Shown: piece after piece, positions 49,596 through 61,061 of the stretch | Position numbering within the stretch: the first letter of the stretch is position 1 | Layout of the letters: each line of letters opens with the position of its first letter | Origin: Ditylenchus dipsaci | Taxonomy: Eukaryota > Nematoda > Chromadorea > Rhabditida > Anguinidae | Length of the DNA: 64,000 bases | Assembly: GCA_004194705.1 (NCBI GenBank) | Contig: SADC01001329.1 | Span: 248,001 to 312,000, forward strand | Reading direction: 5' to 3' | Notes under the pieces: model-generated | Seen by the model: only the letters and a program-made list of their open reading frames with translations | Database searches by the model: none | What the model was told of the DNA's origin: nothing | Program-made: the position numbers and the translations under genes

Positions 49596-50444
49596 CTATG
49601 TAGGCACTATGAGATCGACCTCGACCTGCCTCTGAGTAAGAAAAGTAAATTCCTTCCCACTGGTATCTTTATTAGTGCAATATGGCAAGCCAGAAGTTCC
49701 AGCCACCAAAGCCTGGTTGTCACAATACAGAGACAAGACTGGTACAATAGATTTTAACAATGGAGATTCTGGAGCTTCTTCCACTTCTTTGGCAACCACA
49801 GCATTGGAGCGGAACTTGTCAGCAGGACGGATGAAGATACGCGATTGGACATCACCATCAAGAACTGAAGATTCAAGGACCGCTGGCTTGACTGAGGCTG
49901 GCATGAAGACGGAAGGCTGGTCGAGACACACATTGGCAATATCTGGACAGACGACGATGGAAGGCTGGCTTGAGGACTCTTCGGCTGACTTGACCATGGC
50001 AGGCACCACCAGAGGAGACATCTTCTTATCACCGGCATAGCGGAGCGCGACTTGGAGGCGGTGGTCGAGGTAAGCCGTCGGCCTTAGAGCTGGTTATCTC
50101 CCTAGTTTGATCAACCTGTTCAATTCTGGTTTGGGGCTTGAAGCCATAATCGAATAGATAACCTTTCGCCCGACTGGTTTGAATCCGTAGCTGAATAGGC
50201 TACGCTGGTATGAAAACTGGCTTTTGTCATGACTATTACTGGTTACACTAGAATCATGACTCGAGAGACTACTGCTAACTTTGACGAGCGGAAACTTGAG
50301 CAGCTTGACAGGCGCTACCCAGTTTCTATAATTAGATGTTATAATAAAGTACTGTTTCTTAAAAGTCAAAGTTCTCCAAAAGTCAATTCGCCAAAAACAA
50401 ATTTCAACAAAGCGCATTTCTGAAAAGACCTGTTTGTGCAACAT
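49596..50444 (-). CDS. Unrecognised reading region
   Basis: Two long stretches of one minus-strand frame are divided by a single TAA near 50096. The 5' part (from 50444) ends YGFKPVGRKVIYSIMASSPK, PELNRLIKLGR. After the stop come PTAYLDHRLQVALRYAGDKK, MSPLVVPAMVKSAEESSSQP and VALVAGTSGLPYCTNKDT-like sequence to a stop at 49596. An AG just after the TAA could be an acceptor, making the downstream part an exon. Pro/Ser/Val-rich, no signal peptide, family not recognised. Composition is more gene-like than the antisense frame. Confidence 0.4.
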
Positions 50445-50449
50445 ACTAA

Positions 50450-51980
50450 AACTGACATACTAAACCAAATCTAAACTTACAGTTGCGGGCAATTTATTGG
50501 CGTCAGCACATATATTTTTCTATCTTGTTGATTTTGAACGTAAATATAAATGTTTTCGAAAAACCAAATACACGGTTTTGTAGAACTCTTCAAGGGCTAC
50601 AAAACTGTCATTACACTTTTCTAAAAAAATAATTTCTTGGTTTGTTTTAGGCAACTTTTAAGAGCGTTGCATTTTTTTGCCCGACAATTGATTGGCGTCA
50701 GAAAGTTTTATTGGATAATAACATAACAAACATAACAATTACATCAACAATAGCTTGACAATGTAAGCCCTAAATCTTAGCTACAATTTGGTAGGTCAAA
50801 CTCTTCTTTTTGATTATTTCGAGAAAAGTTATGACCATCAAGAAAAACGTGTCGATTTCTAGTCAAATCGAAGTAAATGGAAGGAAAATGGTTGTTCGGT
50901 CGCATAAATACTGACTTTTCTTGAAAGTTTCAATATCGAAAGTTATGAATTAATGCACTATTTGAAAGCTTAATTTTTCTACAAAATGACATATCAGGGT
51001 TTTTTGAAAATTGCACAGGGCTGAGAAACGGATGGTTGATATTGAAAGAAGTGAAAATGTCCCGAAATAAGGCAAAAATAGAGGTTTTTTACTTCTTCCA
51101 ACTTCAACCATCCGTTTCTCATTTTCTTCGACCCCGTTTCTTCGACCACTTCAGCTGGAGGCATTCCTGGGGAGCAACCAAATTACGACTTCGGCTGAGG
51201 ACATGTTTAGTAAGCCAATAGACCTGATAGAAAAGACCTTATAGAAAAATGAATTACGAAATCGGAGTCCTTGCAACTTTTTGGACCAGATTAATGTGGT
51301 TTTTGCTAAATTACTTTACTTTTGCATTTTTTCCTGAATTTGCATACTTCTTCAAGAAATATTTTTTATAGAATGTAGCTCGCAATCTTAGCTTTCTGAT
51401 GAATGTATCTAGGCTAAAATTTCTATGCGAAAACTTGAACAATAGCCTCTTACTCACGCAACCAAGTTTCAGCCACCCGAATTTTCGTCCAAAAGGTACT
51501 GGTGTTTTGTGAGGTTTTGGAGTCCAATTGTTTGGATTGAGTTTGGTTCTGTCTGATTGATGTTTGGGAGTCTTCGCACTAGCTTTCTTGCATTCATTTT
51601 AGTATACTGTAGACAAAATTTCAGCTGAAAGTTGGCCAGGAATATGCTAAACCAAGTATAACTCGAATTATAGTACCAGGAAACCAGCTGCGTTAACTCT
51701 TCTTCTGTAATTTTTGAGTGAATTTTGTTGAATTTCGTGCTGACGTATCTTGTAGCTTTGAAATTTTTCTACAAATATTGACCAGACGTTGAGCAGTTAT
51801 ACACAGCTATGACACGCTTCTGAGCGGTAATAAGTGAATAATTCGGCAGGTGAGAAAATGGTGGTTTTGTGAGTGAGAGGCTGGTTGTTCAAGTTTTTGA
51901 ATAGAAATTTCGGCTTGAGTTCACAAACCCTACCCCCCCCCCCCCCACGTGGAGTGATCGGATGGAGCAGATAACATATT
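50450..51980. other. Intergenic, small hairpin only
   Basis: A hairpin near 51015-51130 pairs GAGAAACGGATGGTTGA with TCAACCATCCGTTTCTC. Otherwise no exon-like sequence recognised. A long C-tract lies at 51933-51946. Confidence 0.4.
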
Positions 51981-52261
51981 CGTGTTTCTCGACCTCCATT
52001 TCATGAGAAAGCCGGCTGTTTTTCTGGTTCTGAGAAGGTTCTATAGTGCCTATAAGTACCAAAGAGTATTAATTCTCTTAGCGTTGAAGTCACTTTCAAA
52101 CCCAGCCACTTGTGGTGCACGTAAAAGTATAAGCATTCGAAATGATCGGACCGATCAGCCGGGTGGATCCTGCTGTTGTCCTTTAACTTTTGGATGGCTG
52201 AGCCTCTGGCTCGTAGCCTCAGGCCGAAAAATGGGGAGACCCTTTTCGGCCGAAAAGTCAA

Positions 52262-52995
52262 AGATGTTGAACATAGTTTTGAATACTGGGGCCTACCGCA
52301 TAAATAACTCTGGTATGCATGTTTTTTCATGCATCCAGAGTCGCATTCGAGTGATTTGTGTCTAAGGTATGTGGGTGTGCGCATCTCAACTACAAGCCCC
52401 AAGCCCCCTGCGCCCCGAAGGGGGCGCAGGGGGCTTGAGAGTTAAGGCACGTTCACAATGAGTGTCGACCTGAGTGTGAGATTTGGGGTGTTTTTTAACG
52501 CGGGAAGAGCTGTACTTTTTTTTCTTGACCAAACTTTTTTTCTGTTGGTATCATTTTGTAGCTAAGATTCAGGGCTTCAAAATGAGGTATTGACAAGCCA
52601 CATCTGAAATGAAAAATTGGGGTAAAAATCCTCAGGTCCGCACTCAGGTCGACACTCGGGTCGACACTCACAGAGTGTGGGCCTGAGTGTCGACCTGAGT
52701 GCGGACCTAAGCATTTTTACCCCAATTTTCATTTCAGATGTGGCTTGTCAATACCTCATTTTGAAGCCCTGAATCTTAGCTACAAAATGATACCAACAGA
52801 AAAAAAGTTTTGGTCAAGAAAAAAAAAGTACTGCTCTTCCGCGTTAAAAGAACGCTTGGGTCGACACTTTTATGTGAACGTACCTTTAGAGATGCGCGCA
52901 CTCACTTACCTTATATATGATTCCGAGAAGTACTCTTGATCAAAAAATGCATATAGAGACTCTTTTTGCCACGGCCCAGTTGAAAAACATGGTGA
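52262..52995 (+). repeat. Palindromic-core repeat split by an insertion
   Basis: The left half runs to GGGGGCTTGAGAGTTAA and the right half resumes with AGAGATGCGCGCACTCAC. The interruption is the palindromic MITE at about 52443-52888, so that MITE is younger than this copy. Confidence 0.75.
52443..52888. mobile_element. Palindromic Harbinger-type MITE
   Basis: Starts AAGGCACGTTCACAATGAG and ends with the inverse TTATGTGAACGTACCTTTAG. The centre is GCACTCAGGTCGACACTC repeats facing their inverse. The GGTGCGTTCACAATG-like terminus is shared with the Harbinger complex that follows. Confidence 0.6.
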
Positions 52996-54333
52996 GGCAA
53001 TCGAAAAATACAAACATTTGAATTTCGGACGTTCTGCCATAAAAGTGCAGAACGTCAATTAAATTCAAAAGGATTTAAATTCATTTTAATTCGAAAGGCG
53101 CCAATTTGAATTTTTCAAATTTTGGCTAAAAAACATGGTGGGGAAAACCGATAAAATGCCCTATTTTATCGGTTTTTTATCGGTTTTATCCTTTTTTTTT
53201 TTTCCTTATTTTTGTTGATTCAGACTCTTTTACTGATTTTTTTACCAAAACGATAAAGAAAGGTATAACGAGAATATTAGCGACCTATTTTACTGCAAAA
53301 AACATCAAATGGCTTTCCTAGTTGACGTTATAAAATAGTCATAATTTGGTCAATTTTATCGTTATTTTATAACGTCAACTAGGAAAGCTATTTGATGTTT
53401 TTTGCAGTAAAATAGGTCGCTAATATTCTCGTTATACCTTTCTTTAAGTAGCTTTCACAATGGGGTCGTGCGCGTCCCAGTGTCAGCATCAGTGTCAGCA
53501 GTCTTACACTCGTGCTGAGACTGACACTGGCACTGACACCCTTTCACAATGCAGTTTAGTGTCAGCACTGAAATTTTACGCTGAGTCGGACACCCAGTCT
53601 GACACTCTTGCCGACGCTGACAGCGACACTCCTAGCAGAGCTGCGCTCACAAACCTTTTTTACAAAATGTTAATTATTTTTCATGTTTTTGATCGTTTTT
53701 ATGCTTCATTATGGAAGTCTTCGCGAAAGTTATCGTTTAGGTGCCGGCCAGGAAAAGTGGATCAGACGAAATTTCTCCGATGGTTACTTATTGGGCTCAC
53801 GGGTGGCGATAGATTCGTTTATGCACAATGTATTTGACCCACGTCCGGCGCAGATTTCAACTCTTCCAGAATTCGACAAGAAAAAATCGCTTCCTGTGAC
53901 ATTGAACATCAGGTGGAAATTGAACTGATGAGAGTGCTAAAGAACAAGGTATACTCATTAAATGAGTTAATAAGTTAATCAAGATTATCTTCAAATGCCT
54001 AGGAGCAGTAGCGAGTGGCAATCAGTCGCAGACGTCTTTTGGGATAAGTGGAATCTTCTAATACCCCTGGTAGTTTCAAATGTCAAAATGTGATGTCCGC
54101 CAAGAACAGGGACTCTCACTACAACTACAAAGGCGCATTTCGACAGTTTCTTATGGCAGTTTGCGATGGAAGGTATCGATGTCTTTATGCAGGTGTAGGA
54201 AGTTATGGCCGAGATAGCGATGGGGTTAGTTAGTTTACCTGCTTTTCTTAATGCTCAGTTAAAGCTGTTTTACTTTTTCATAGGAATATTTGATCGATCG
54301 GCATACAAGCGAGCTCAGCAAAGTGGACATCTA

Positions 54334-55993
54334 CAGTAGCGGCCAAAAAAAATGCACCAAGGGTGTAAATTTTAAAAATTGTATGTCTTGCAGTGATTTT
54401 TTTCACATTATCCAAAAAACGAGTAGAGCCATTTTGTATCATTTTTAATGCTCTTTCAAATGCGCTAGAGATTCCTGCGCAAATATAATTCGATAAACTC
54501 TAAAAAGTCGTTTTTATGCCATGACTTCGATTTTCAGCGGCCAAAAAAATGCACCAAATATTTATATAAATAACTAGTACTTTGTACTGTAACCTTTTGC
54601 ATCAATAACAGCTTGACCAACGTTTAGGCATAGAATCAACAAGTTTTATAATTCTTTCCAAAGGGATTTTCTGCATTCTTCCTTGATTGCTTCCATCAGC
54701 TTGTCCAATTTCTTGTAAGTCTTTTTGCGCAAACCGACGGTCCAATTCCTCCCATAGATGTTCGATCGGGTTGAGATCCGGAGACTGAGACGGCCATTGC
54801 AAAACGGTAACATCATTATCCTTGAACCATCCAGCCACTATTTGCTTCGGCGCCCTGGCCTGCTTCACTTCTTTTCCTTTTCACCGCCCTGGCCTCCTCA
54901 TTTCATTTCCCATAAGCAGCACTGAAGCATGTTTCGGATCATTATCTTGCTGAAAGATCCATCCCGGCCATTTTCTCCTTTGCATGAGGCAACATGTGTT
55001 CTTCGAGGATTGCTCTGTAATCGACTGCTTTCATATGCCTTCCACACGAATTACCGACCGATGCAATCACGAGAAAAACAACCTGAATATTTGAAATTTT
55101 TGGGCTGCATTAAAATACCCGATTTACCCTAAACCATTAATGAACCACCTCCATGTTTGACTGTCGGAACTTGGTAACGGACGTCATAATGCTTGCCAAC
55201 TGGTCTTCGAACATATTTCACGCCATCAGAAGAGAAGAGATTGAATTTACTTCATCACTCCAGAGAAACTTTGCCCATTCTTCTTTGTTTACGCCGCCCT
55301 GGCCTTCCGATTAGCTTCAGAGATAAGCGGCTTCTTGATGGACGTCTTCCGAACAAGCCAGCTTCATTCAATCGACGACGAGCAGTTCTTTTGCTGATAT
55401 CTAACCCAATTTCTCATTGACCTCCCTCATAACATCCACAGCAGTCTTCTTCGGATCCTTCTTTGCCTTCTTTACCATAGCCCGGTCTTGTCTTTCAGAT
55501 GTTTTTCGAGGTCGACCACTGCCAGAGATTCTTTTCACGCCCTTGCTGCTTTGCTTTTACCATAGATTCGCGAAATTGTTCCATGATCAACGCCAAATTG
55601 TGAAGCAACCATACGATCACTGTCTCCTCGCTTCTTCGCTTGTATAATCGCTTTCTTCGCATCAAGAGATAACTGTTTCTTTGTCATATCTATAATTTAA
55701 CCAATAAATATAATATTTCCACAAAAATAGAAACGAAGTAAAGAAAAACAAGGAAGAAAACAGATATAGTGTCATGGTGCATTTTTTTTGGCCGCTGAAA
55801 ATCGAAGTCATGGCATAAAAACGACTTTTTAGAGTTTATCGAATTATATTTGCGCAGGAATCTCTAGCGCATTTGAAAGAGCATAAAAATGCTACAAAAT
55901 GGCTCTACTCGTTTTTGATAATGTGAAAAAAATCACTGCAAGACATACAATTTTTAAAAATTACACCCTTGGTGCATTTTTTGGCCGCTACTG
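54334..55993 (-). mobile_element. Tc1-like element with IR/DR ends
   Basis: 1660 bases, ends CAGTAGCGGCC...GGCCGCTACTG, flanked by TA on both sides (54332-54333, 55994-55995). The terminal repeats are about 220 bases and carry the motif CGGCCAAAAAAAATGCACCAA twice each (54338-54360 and 54537-54558; inverted at 55774-55795 and 55970-55990). This is the IR/DR layout. It is inserted in a Harbinger exon. Confidence 0.9.
54602..55687 (-). pseudogene. Tc1-like transposase, broken
   Basis: From ATG at 55687 the minus strand gives MTKKQLSLDAKKAIIQAKKR then the HTH (VASQFGVDHGTISRIY), YVRRPVGKHYDVRYQVPTVK, GGGSLMV, FQQDNDPKHAS and QWPSQSPDLNPIEHLWEEL. The second Asp and the terminal Glu of DDE are present. 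The first, in SDE, lies in a frame-shifted segment. Two possible short introns are seen, one of about 46 bases between GSLMV-G and CFSRD, and one of about 60 bases after PKHAS. Stops remain even with these removed. Confidence 0.8.
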
Positions 55994-56671
55994 TAGGTAA
56001 TTCAGAGCCAAAAGAGTTGCCGGGCACAAATATCAAACACCTCCTTCGTTGGTCGGTGATGGAGCGTTTCGCACTGTCAGAGCATATGATGCGTTCTTTT
56101 CCCGAAAGAATCTGACGGATGGAGAGAGGATTTTTAACTACAGGTGCGTATGCTAAAACTTTTGTTGTTCAAGCCAATATGTGTAAGCCAAGATTTAGAC
56201 TGAGCCGAGCCCTGCACTGGTCGTGAAGTGCGAGAGAAGCTCCTTCGGTTCTACTCTGGTGTGGGAAGCGTCAACTGGCAAAATGAGTGCAGGTCAGAAA
56301 TTTGATTGACCTAGTATCTCTATCTCTATATAGTATTTGGACAATGTTTGTCATTCTGTCTGTCACGTTTTTGTTTTTTGTATTTTTTTCGCGTTTCTCT
56401 GATAAGAACTCGGGAAAAGCTCAACGTTACGTTGTAGCCCGAATCCTTGGCCACATTTTAAGCTATCGCACGGCTCATTTGGCCGACACCCTGAGACGTC
56501 ACTTAATTTTAAGGTTCGTCGTGCACGGGTTTTTGACCCTTTTGGGCATTTTTTTGAATAGTAAGGGTTTTTTTCGGGGATTTTTGTACCGAAGTCGGGA
56601 AAAGCTCAACGTTACGTTGTAGCGCTAATTCTGAGCTACATTTTGAGTTATCGCACGGCTCATTTGGGCTG

Positions 56672-57533
56672 TAGGAAGTTTCGTACGAGACAATTTCGTA
56701 AGAGCGAATTTTCGTAAAAGCGAACTTTCGTAAGAAATTTTTTTCGTAAAAGAGCGAATTTTCGTAAGAAACTTTTCCGTAAGAGCGAATTTTCGTAAGA
56801 AACTTTTTCGTAAGAGCGAATTTTCGTAACAAACTCTTTCGTAACGCGCTTTTCAGTAACATTAGTGATATGTTAAGTGGCTTTTTTTGCTTTTTAATCA
56901 TCCCTTGATGTTTCTTATAATTTCTGTGATGTTTTGACCAGAAATAGTCAAGAAAAAAATAAAACAGTCAGAGGGTGGAATCGAACCGACGGTGAAAAAA
57001 ACTCATCCCATCAACTTACCTACTGCACCATTCATGCCACTGATAGTAATGGGCTATGTGTAGTATATAATATATGAATCCTAGCTCAGAGTCTTTCTCC
57101 ACGCTTTTGGGTATTTCAGCTGGTCTCCTAACGGATGAAAAGTCTGGGGATCAACTCAGTAATCCAAATTTTAGTCATATAACCTATGATTACCAACTTT
57201 TGTCCTTTTACTGTTAATATTCATATAGTTAACTGTACAAGCTGTCGAAGAGTGACAGAAAGGTCAAAATTAACGAATCAGATGACATCCTGGATTAAAA
57301 AAATTGATTAAAAGTGAAAAAAATTTCGATGATTTCTCTTACGAAAGAAATTCGTTACGAAAATTCGCTGTTACGAAAAATTTCTTACGAAAATTCGCTG
57401 TTACGAAAAAGTTTCTTACGAATTTTCGCTGTTACGAAACTGTTTCTTATGAAAATGTTTCTTACGAAAGTTCGTTCTTACGAAAGTCGCTCTTACGAAA
57501 TTGTCTTGTTACGAAACTTCCTACAGCCCTCAT
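56672..57533. repeat. Foldback with TTTCGTAAGAGCGAA tandem arms
   Basis: AGGAAGTTTCGTACGAGACA on the left mirrors TTGTTACGAAACTTCCT on the right. Each arm is a tandem of roughly 25-base units (TTCGTAAGAGCGAATTTTCG or inverse). The flanks are themselves directly repeated (CTCATTTGGCCGACACCC...GAGACGTCACTTAATTTT at 56475-56530 and 57527-57580). Confidence 0.75.
56968..57050 (-). repeat. tRNA-like SINE head
   Basis: On the minus strand TGGTGCAGTAGG (A-box-like) is followed by a perfect B-box GGTTCGATTCC. It lies in the centre of the foldback at 56672-57533. No clear anticodon stem. Confidence 0.45.
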
Positions 57534-57949
57534 TTGGCCGACACCCCTGAGACGTCACTTAATTTTTAGGTTCGTCGTGCAGGGTATTTTAGGGGTTTTT
57601 GATACTTATGGCAAATACCTTTTGAAATAATTTTAAAAATATAATAAATATAAATATAACCTAAAATAATTTTTGTGTGTTAATATTGCTGTTATATGCC
57701 CAATGTTTTAATAGAGTATATTTTGTCAAATCCATTTTCGGCGGTAAATACAAAATGTTTTGTTATTAGGCGCCTGTAAGGCGCCAGTCCACCTAGTTGT
57801 TCTAGTATTATCGATAGTTGTATTATTAGTATTGATTGTTCCGCTCATTGTAATTTTATGCTGTCGCAATAAAGAATATTTGTTGATTCTCTTGTTTGCC
57901 CGCATACAGCGATAGTTAAAAAAAGTTATTAGAGTCAATCAATAGGTTT

Positions 57950-58345
57950 AAGGTGTTCAAGGGTGATTTTCGGCTATTCCAGTTGCATTTCAGTGTGGCT
58001 CATAGTAGTTTGAGATGGATTAGTGTGGTTTAAAGGTGGCCTGGGGTTATTGTTAGGGGTGGTTTATGGTGGTTCGGGATTATTTTGGATGCTTATGATT
58101 AGTTTTTGAAATTTTGAGGTGATTTACGGTAAAAACTTAGGGGTGATTTGGAATATTTTAGTGTGGTTCGGGTGGTTCAAGGTGGTTTTGGATGGTTTGG
58201 ACGAACTCGAGTTTTTAAAGTGTTTTAAGTGGTTTCAAGTGTTTGGGACAATTTCAGGTATCCAGGGTTGTTTTGAGGGGTTTGGGAGAGTTGAAGTGGT
58301 TTCACCATGGTTTAAGGTGATTCAGGGTGGTTTGGAGTCATTTTG
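57950..58345. repeat. Strand-asymmetric GGTTT/GTGG degenerate repeat
   Basis: About 400 bases with almost no C on the + strand, built of drifting units such as GTGGTTTAAAGGTGG and GGTTCAAGGTGG with a period near 10. Not telomeric by sequence (no fixed unit). Confidence 0.6.
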
Positions 58346-58589
58346 AGGCATAAGAAACTGAAAATAACCAATAAATACATAAAAAAACATAGAGACCTTG
58401 AAGGGTGCAGTAAATAACTTAGCTGCTGACACTGCGTGCGCTCACTCCTATCTCGAGTGAACGACTCAATTTTGACTTTTTTGCGTGTCAGTGTCAGCGC
58501 CAGTGTCAGCGGTAGCAAATCGAAATTGCATTGTGAACGGGTGTCAGTGCGAGTGCCAGTGTCAGCACGAGTGTCGACTGCTGACACTC

Positions 58590-59720
58590 GAAAATCTCAA
58601 ATCAGGTACTATGAATTATCATTAAATGAGTTGCATATTCCTTTAATTTCTCAACTCAGACATCGACGGACTGAAACCCGAAGAATATTCAAGTCGACTG
58701 AAAGCTCTGTGTGGTAGGCATATCAGCTCTAGCTCTTGATCTTTACATAGTACATCATTTTAGATCAGTACCTCGTTGAGTGTCAGAAAATTAATAGGAC
58801 GTAAGCTTAACTTTTCCGTCTCTTTCTTCATCGTAAAGGCAAAAATTATTTTCCTAGGTCGTGCGAAGTCTTGCTCGTGAATATCTTGTAAGTATAAAAT
58901 TTAACGTAATTTCTCTGATATCTTATTACCGTATTTCCTCTAGTAAGTCTGCCCGCTCTAATAAGACGACCCCTCAATTTGAGGACGGAGTTTAAAAAAA
59001 GGTGGCCGGCCGCCTTTGTAGATGAGATATGGTACATCCATTTTCAAGAGTGGATTTGTTGGAGGAAATATGGTATCCCTGGATCATTTTTTAATTTTTT
59101 TTTATCCAGGATTGATCTCACCGCATGCTATAAGATTTCAGAAGGAAGAACGCCAGCTAGGTAGTCGATAAATTGCAATCATCCTTTATTTGTTGTCTGT
59201 TGTCATTGTTACCAATTGTATGTGTTTGTTGTAAGTTTATAAAAAATTGAGTTGTGTGTTTGCGCTTTTGTGATAGAGTAGATAGATAGAAGTCTGCGTG
59301 ATCATGTGCGATTCATGCTATTTTCAAAGAAATTGGCTTACCGATGCAATGAAGGTGCTGCAGGTACTCCTTCCGTTCTTCTCAATAATAGTAACTTGGA
59401 ATAAGTTGTCAGATTGTTGGATGTAAGCAAATCTGAATTTCAGTTGGATGTGAGCAAATCCGAATTTCTCAAAATATTGTTTGAAAACTGTTTACAAAGC
59501 TAAAAACGAAGCCCTTAAAATTATTGATATAATTTCACCCAGACTTTTATCACGTCATCAAAAAGAATGAGAATTGAATTAGTAGTCTGTCAGTCGTTTT
59601 TTTGTTTTTTGTCTGCTTACGAAGGGAAGGAGTGGAGAAGGAGACAGCCGGCTGTTTTTTTTGTGTGTTTGCAATTATTTGTGTGTTCTCTGCTCTTCTC
59701 AAAAAATATTCCGATTTTAA
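58590..59720. other. Interior of complex, no gene identified
   Basis: Contains a remnant of the ACCGTATTTCC family at 58929-59075. A possible Harbinger exon remnant is near 58655-58710. No other coding evidence. Confidence 0.3.
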
Positions 59721-60029
59721 GATGAGTGTCAGCAGTCGGACACAAAGTCTGACACATTGTGAACAGGTGCCAGTGTCAGACTTTGCCGTCTGCTGCTGAC
59801 ACTGGCACTGACACTGCCACATTATGAACGCACCTTTATCGTTTTGGTAAAAAAAAATCAGTAAAAGGGTCTGAATCAACAAAAATAAGGAAAAAATAAA
59901 AAGGGATAAAACCGATAAAAAACCGATAAAATAGGGCAATTTTATCGGTTTTCCCCACCATGCTAAAAACCATAATACCCCCTGTGGTTCGAAAAATTTT
60001 TTTTCTCAGAATCAAAAAAACAGCCGGTT

Positions 60030-60420
60030 TTCTCAGGCTCCCCCTCATACTCCCGCGCAACACGAGTCACGCAACAAAATTTCATAGGGTTCTACAGGAA
60101 CAATTTTTATTTTCGGTCAATTTTCGGTTAATAATAAAAAAAATTCAATCTGATATAAAAACCTTTTAGGAATAATCACAAGTATGTGGCAAATCGGCGT
60201 GTTGCGAAAGAAAGTGACGCAACACGCCAATTTGCCACATACTTGTGATTATTACTAAAAGATTTTTATAACAGATTGAAAATTTTTATTATTAAAATAT
60301 TTGCTAGATTCTAGCCGTCATTTTGAGTATCAGATGTCTGCGACCGAAAATAAAAATTGTTCCTGTGGAACCCTGTGAACTTTTGTTGCGCGACTCGTGT
60401 TGAGCGGGTTTTATGAGGGG
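60030..60420. repeat. Foldback element
   Basis: GGAACAATTTTTATTTTCGGTC on the left is inverted as GACCGAAAATAAAAATTGTTCC on the right. CACAAGTATGTGGCAAATCGGCGTGTTG faces its inverse at the centre near 60205. Confidence 0.8.
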
Positions 60421-60530
60421 AGCCTCATAAAATCGGGGTCGAGAAACAGGAATATGAGGTTATCTCCTCCATCCGACCACTCCGCGTGGGAGGGGGGGAT
60501 TGTAAACTGCAACCGATTTCGGCCTACATA

Positions 60531-60780
60531 CAGGGTGGCCCAAAAAAATTTGGTCACCTTAAAAAAATTGAAGAACGCAACGCCTTGCCCGGTCGGTTTC
60601 CGATTTTTGGGTGGCAAGCCTCGGAAACCTCTTCAACAATGCCGGCTGTGATAAAGCGAAACACCACAGAGCTCCTAGGTAGCTTAAACACTGCCTTCGA
60701 TTTTCTTGGGGAAATCGATGTGGCAAGGAGCTGGCTACGCAAATTTTCAACACGTGGCCGCATTTTTTTGGGCCACCCTG
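60531..60780. mobile_element. Mariner-type MITE, 250 bases
   Basis: Starts CAGGGTGGCCCAAAAAAATTTG and ends ATTTTTTTGGGCCACCCTG, flanked by TA on each side. Frames inside are short and not convincing. Confidence 0.8.
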
Positions 60781-61061
60781 TACACTCATTAAGATTGCGG
60801 GCCACATTCTATAAAAAGTATATCTCGGAGAAGTATGCAAATTCAGGAAAAACGCAACGAAAAATGCAAAAGTAAAGTAATTTGGTGAAACTCATCAAAG
60901 AAAAAATCCAAGTCATAACATAATATATTTTAGAAACCCGCCAATAATTATTTCGCAATATTGACAAGGCTATTTCTCAAACAAACAATAAGAAGGAACT
61001 ATCTGAACAGTGAAACATCCCGCCCACGTCTCGGCGCCAGAGTACAACAATAACTACAGCT

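Larger units (their letters stand above)
54003..56143 (+). pseudogene. PIF/Harbinger transposase, interrupted
   Basis: Exon 54003-54224 reads SSSEWQSVADVFWDKWN then SHYNYKGAFRQFLMAVCDGR and LYAGVGSYGRDSDG, as in DDE_Tnp_4-type Harbinger transposases. The usual GAIDG with the first catalytic Asp is not readable. The next exon begins 54284 (IFDRSAYKRAQQSGH), is split by the Tc1 insertion, and resumes at 55996 with SEPKELPGT, LVGDGAFRTVRAYDAF and LTDGERIFNYR, which includes the second Asp. A further piece near 56193-56292 reads LSRA. Inactive. Confidence 0.75.
53136..59962. mobile_element. Nested foldback/Harbinger/Tc1 complex
   Basis: The outer arms GGGGAAAACCGATAAAAT... (left, to about 53245) and ...ATTTTATCGGTTTTCCCC (right, from about 59845) are inverted and include GATTCAGACTCTTTTACTGA with its inverse. 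Inside are a hairpin (about 53246-53445), AGTGTCAGCAGTC-rich terminal blocks (53455-53640, inverted at 58430-58600 and 59722-59832), Harbinger transposase exons and a Tc1 element. Confidence 0.65.

Noticed and set aside
49675..50040. 121-codon plus-strand frame
   Set aside because: Antisense to the minus-strand reading region at 49596-50444, whose composition looks more natural. Either could be wrong.
60486..60875. 129-codon plus-strand frame
   Set aside because: Spans the mariner MITE at 60531-60780 and reads its TIRs.
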